Assembly: GCA_963748095.1 (NCBI GenBank)
Contig: CAVVIO010000052.1
Coordinates: forward strand, 1 to 14,977
Source of the DNA: CAVVIO01 sp963748095
GTDB taxonomy: Bacteria > Bacteroidota > Bacteroidia > Bacteroidales > UBA10428
Direction: 5' to 3'
DNA length: 14,977 bases
The notes under the pieces were generated by a model. That model saw only the letters and a program-made list of their open reading frames with translations, did not search any database and was not told the origin of the DNA. The first letter of the stretch is position 1. Each line of letters opens with the position of its first letter. Positions 13,802 through 14,977 of the stretch are shown piece after piece. A program made the translations under genes and the position numbers.

Positions 13802-14977
13802 TTAACTGAAATTTAAGTGCCTGAATTTTAAAGTCCGGTATCCGTAAATGGAAATAACAACAAAGCATATAAAAGGTAATATAAATGAGAAGTTAACAGC
13901 AGGCATTCCAAGCACTGTACCCTGATCGATTATAGCGCCCTGTAAAGGAGGCATCAGCGCCCCACCTACAATAGCCATTACTAAACCAGCAGCTCCCAAA
14001 GTTGCATCATCTCCAATTCCTTCCAGTGCAATACCATATATTGTTGGGAACATAAGTGACATAAAAGCTGAAGTCGCAATCAGGCAATATAATCCACCCA
14101 TTCCCTGAATTAATATTGTACCCGTTATTGTGACCATTCCACCAATACCAAAAAACATTAATAGTTTCCTGGAATTTATATATTTCATCAGGAAGGTACT
14201 GATAAACCGACTTAAAAGAAATATGGACATGGCTGCAATATTATAATCTTGAGCAGTTTCTTTGGAAATTCCCAAATGACCGGCATACTGAATAATGAAT
14301 GTCCAGCACATAATTTGTGCAGCCACATAAAAGACCTGGGCAATAACACCTTCCCTGTAAACAGGATACTTTAGCAACCGTTTAAAAGTATCAAGGGCAT
14401 GGACTTCATGTTCGGCGTTTTTACGTTTTGGCATTCTCGATAATGCAATTAGGATGAGCATACCAATTACCACAATTCCCAGTATTACATAGGGATTTCG
14501 AATAATCATAAGATCATGCGCACGGATACTTGCTTTTTCATTGACACCTAAAGTAGGGAATATCAGATTCCCTGCTCCATCCCGGGTATCTGACTGCAGG
14601 GAAGCCAGAATATAGTTTGAAGCTACAAACATCCCAATCAGAGATCCCATCGGATTAAATGACTGCGCCAGGTTTAACCGACGGGTGGCTGTTTTCTCAT
14701 CTCCCATAAAAAGTATATATGGATTGGATGTTGTTTCTAAAAATGCTAATCCAAAAGTTAAAATATAGAGTGAAACAAGAAAAAAACCGAATATTTCAAA
14801 TTTGGCAGCTGGGTAAAACAACAAAGCTCCGGTTGCGTATAAGGCCAGACCAATAAGGATACCTTTTTTATAACTGTATTTTTTCACGAATAGAGCAGCA
14901 GGTATAGCCATGGTAGCATAACCGCCATAAAAGGCAAACTGGACAAGAGCCGCGTGTGCATTTGAGATTTCAGATGA
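13802..14977 (-). CDS. fucP: L-fucose:proton symporter, MFS family (5' end beyond window)
   Basis: The reading frame is open to the right edge, so 391 residues are visible and about 45-50 at the N-terminus are missing; the internal ATG at 14911 is not the start because coding homology continues upstream of it (AALVQFAFYGGYATMAIPAA). It resembles E. coli FucP (438 residues) throughout: KKYSYKKGILIGLALYATGA, GLAFLETTSNP (containing the proton-coupling Glu, equivalent to E135), RLNLAQSFNPMG, AQIMCWTFIIQYAG, AFMSLMFPTIYGIALEGIG and VGGALMPPLQG. About eleven membrane-spanning segments are visible, and twelve are expected. It imports L-fucose across the inner membrane and is upstream of fucI in the same direction. 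The proton-binding Asp (D46 in E. coli) would lie outside the window. A related hexose or glucose MFS porter is less likely given the neighbours. Confidence 0.93.
   Translation of the reverse strand, partial: SSEISNAHAALVQFAFYGGYATMAIPAALFVKKYSYKKGILIGLALYATGALLFYPAAKFEIFGFFLVSLYILTFGLAFLETTSNPYILFMGDEKTATRRLNLAQSFNPMGSLIGMFVASNYILASLQSDTRDGAGNLIFPTLGVNEKASIRAHDLMIIRNPYVILGIVVIGMLILIALSRMPKRKNAEHEVHALDTFKRLLKYPVYREGVIAQVFYVAAQIMCWTFIIQYAGHLGISKETAQDYNIAAMSIFLLSRFISTFLMKYINSRKLLMFFGIGGMVTITGTILIQGMGGLYCLIATSAFMSLMFPTIYGIALEGIGDDATLGAAGLVMAIVGGALMPPLQGAIIDQGTVLGMPAVNFSFILPFICFVVISIYGYRTLKFRHLNFS

Noticed and set aside
14911..14977. ATG at 14911 as the start of the permease
   Set aside because: The frame stays open to the window edge and the 22 codons upstream match the FucP transmembrane segment, so this methionine is internal.

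Overview
The window looks like a chromosomal carbohydrate-catabolism locus from a member of the Bacteroidota. The basis is AT-rich sequence, mostly weak or absent Shine-Dalgarno sequences, A-rich leaders, and a fucose gene set (GntR regulator, FucI, FucK, FucP) of the kind that phylum carries. A more exact placement, for example Marinilabiliales, would be a guess. All nine gene-sized reading frames apart from one regulator lie on the minus strand. No RNA gene, insertion sequence, CRISPR array or phage gene was seen, and there is no gene-free stretch longer than about 195 bases.

Right part (10380-14977): an L-fucose uptake and activation block, transcribed right to left. It holds an MFS L-fucose permease (fucP, 5' end outside the window), L-fucose isomerase (fucI) and L-fuculokinase (fucK). 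All three match the E. coli proteins closely by eye. The usual dedicated fuculose-1-phosphate aldolase gene (fucA) is not in this block.

Middle (9344-10379): a GntR/UTRA-type regulator on the plus strand, divergent from the left operon and convergent with fucK. The 176-base divergent spacer carries two perfect palindromes of the same design, AC(A/T)TGTA-AA-TACA(A/T)GT. One lies in front of each divergent gene, and they are the obvious operators for this regulator. A short 9-base tandem repeat lies between the regulator and fucK.

Left part (1-9343): a tightly packed minus-strand operon. In transcription order it encodes a 2-oxo-acid-dehydrogenase E2 with two subunit-binding domains, a dihydrolipoyl dehydrogenase (E3), a fused alpha/beta E1 of unusual length, a PHP-domain metallohydrolase-like protein, a tandem class II aldolase whose second half has lost its metal ligands, and a class II aldolase/short-chain dehydrogenase fusion that runs off the left edge.

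Proposed working: fucose enters by FucP, is isomerised to L-fuculose by FucI and phosphorylated by FucK. One of the two class II aldolases, encoded in the divergent operon, would cleave L-fuculose-1-phosphate to DHAP and L-lactaldehyde. The dehydrogenase half of the fusion would oxidise the lactaldehyde. A dedicated E1-E2-E3 complex would convert a downstream 2-oxo acid or acyloin to acyl-CoA. The fucose steps up to the kinase are well supported. The link to the E1-E2-E3/PHP/tandem-aldolase operon is inferred from gene neighbourhood and the shared operators, and it is the part of the window most likely to be undescribed.
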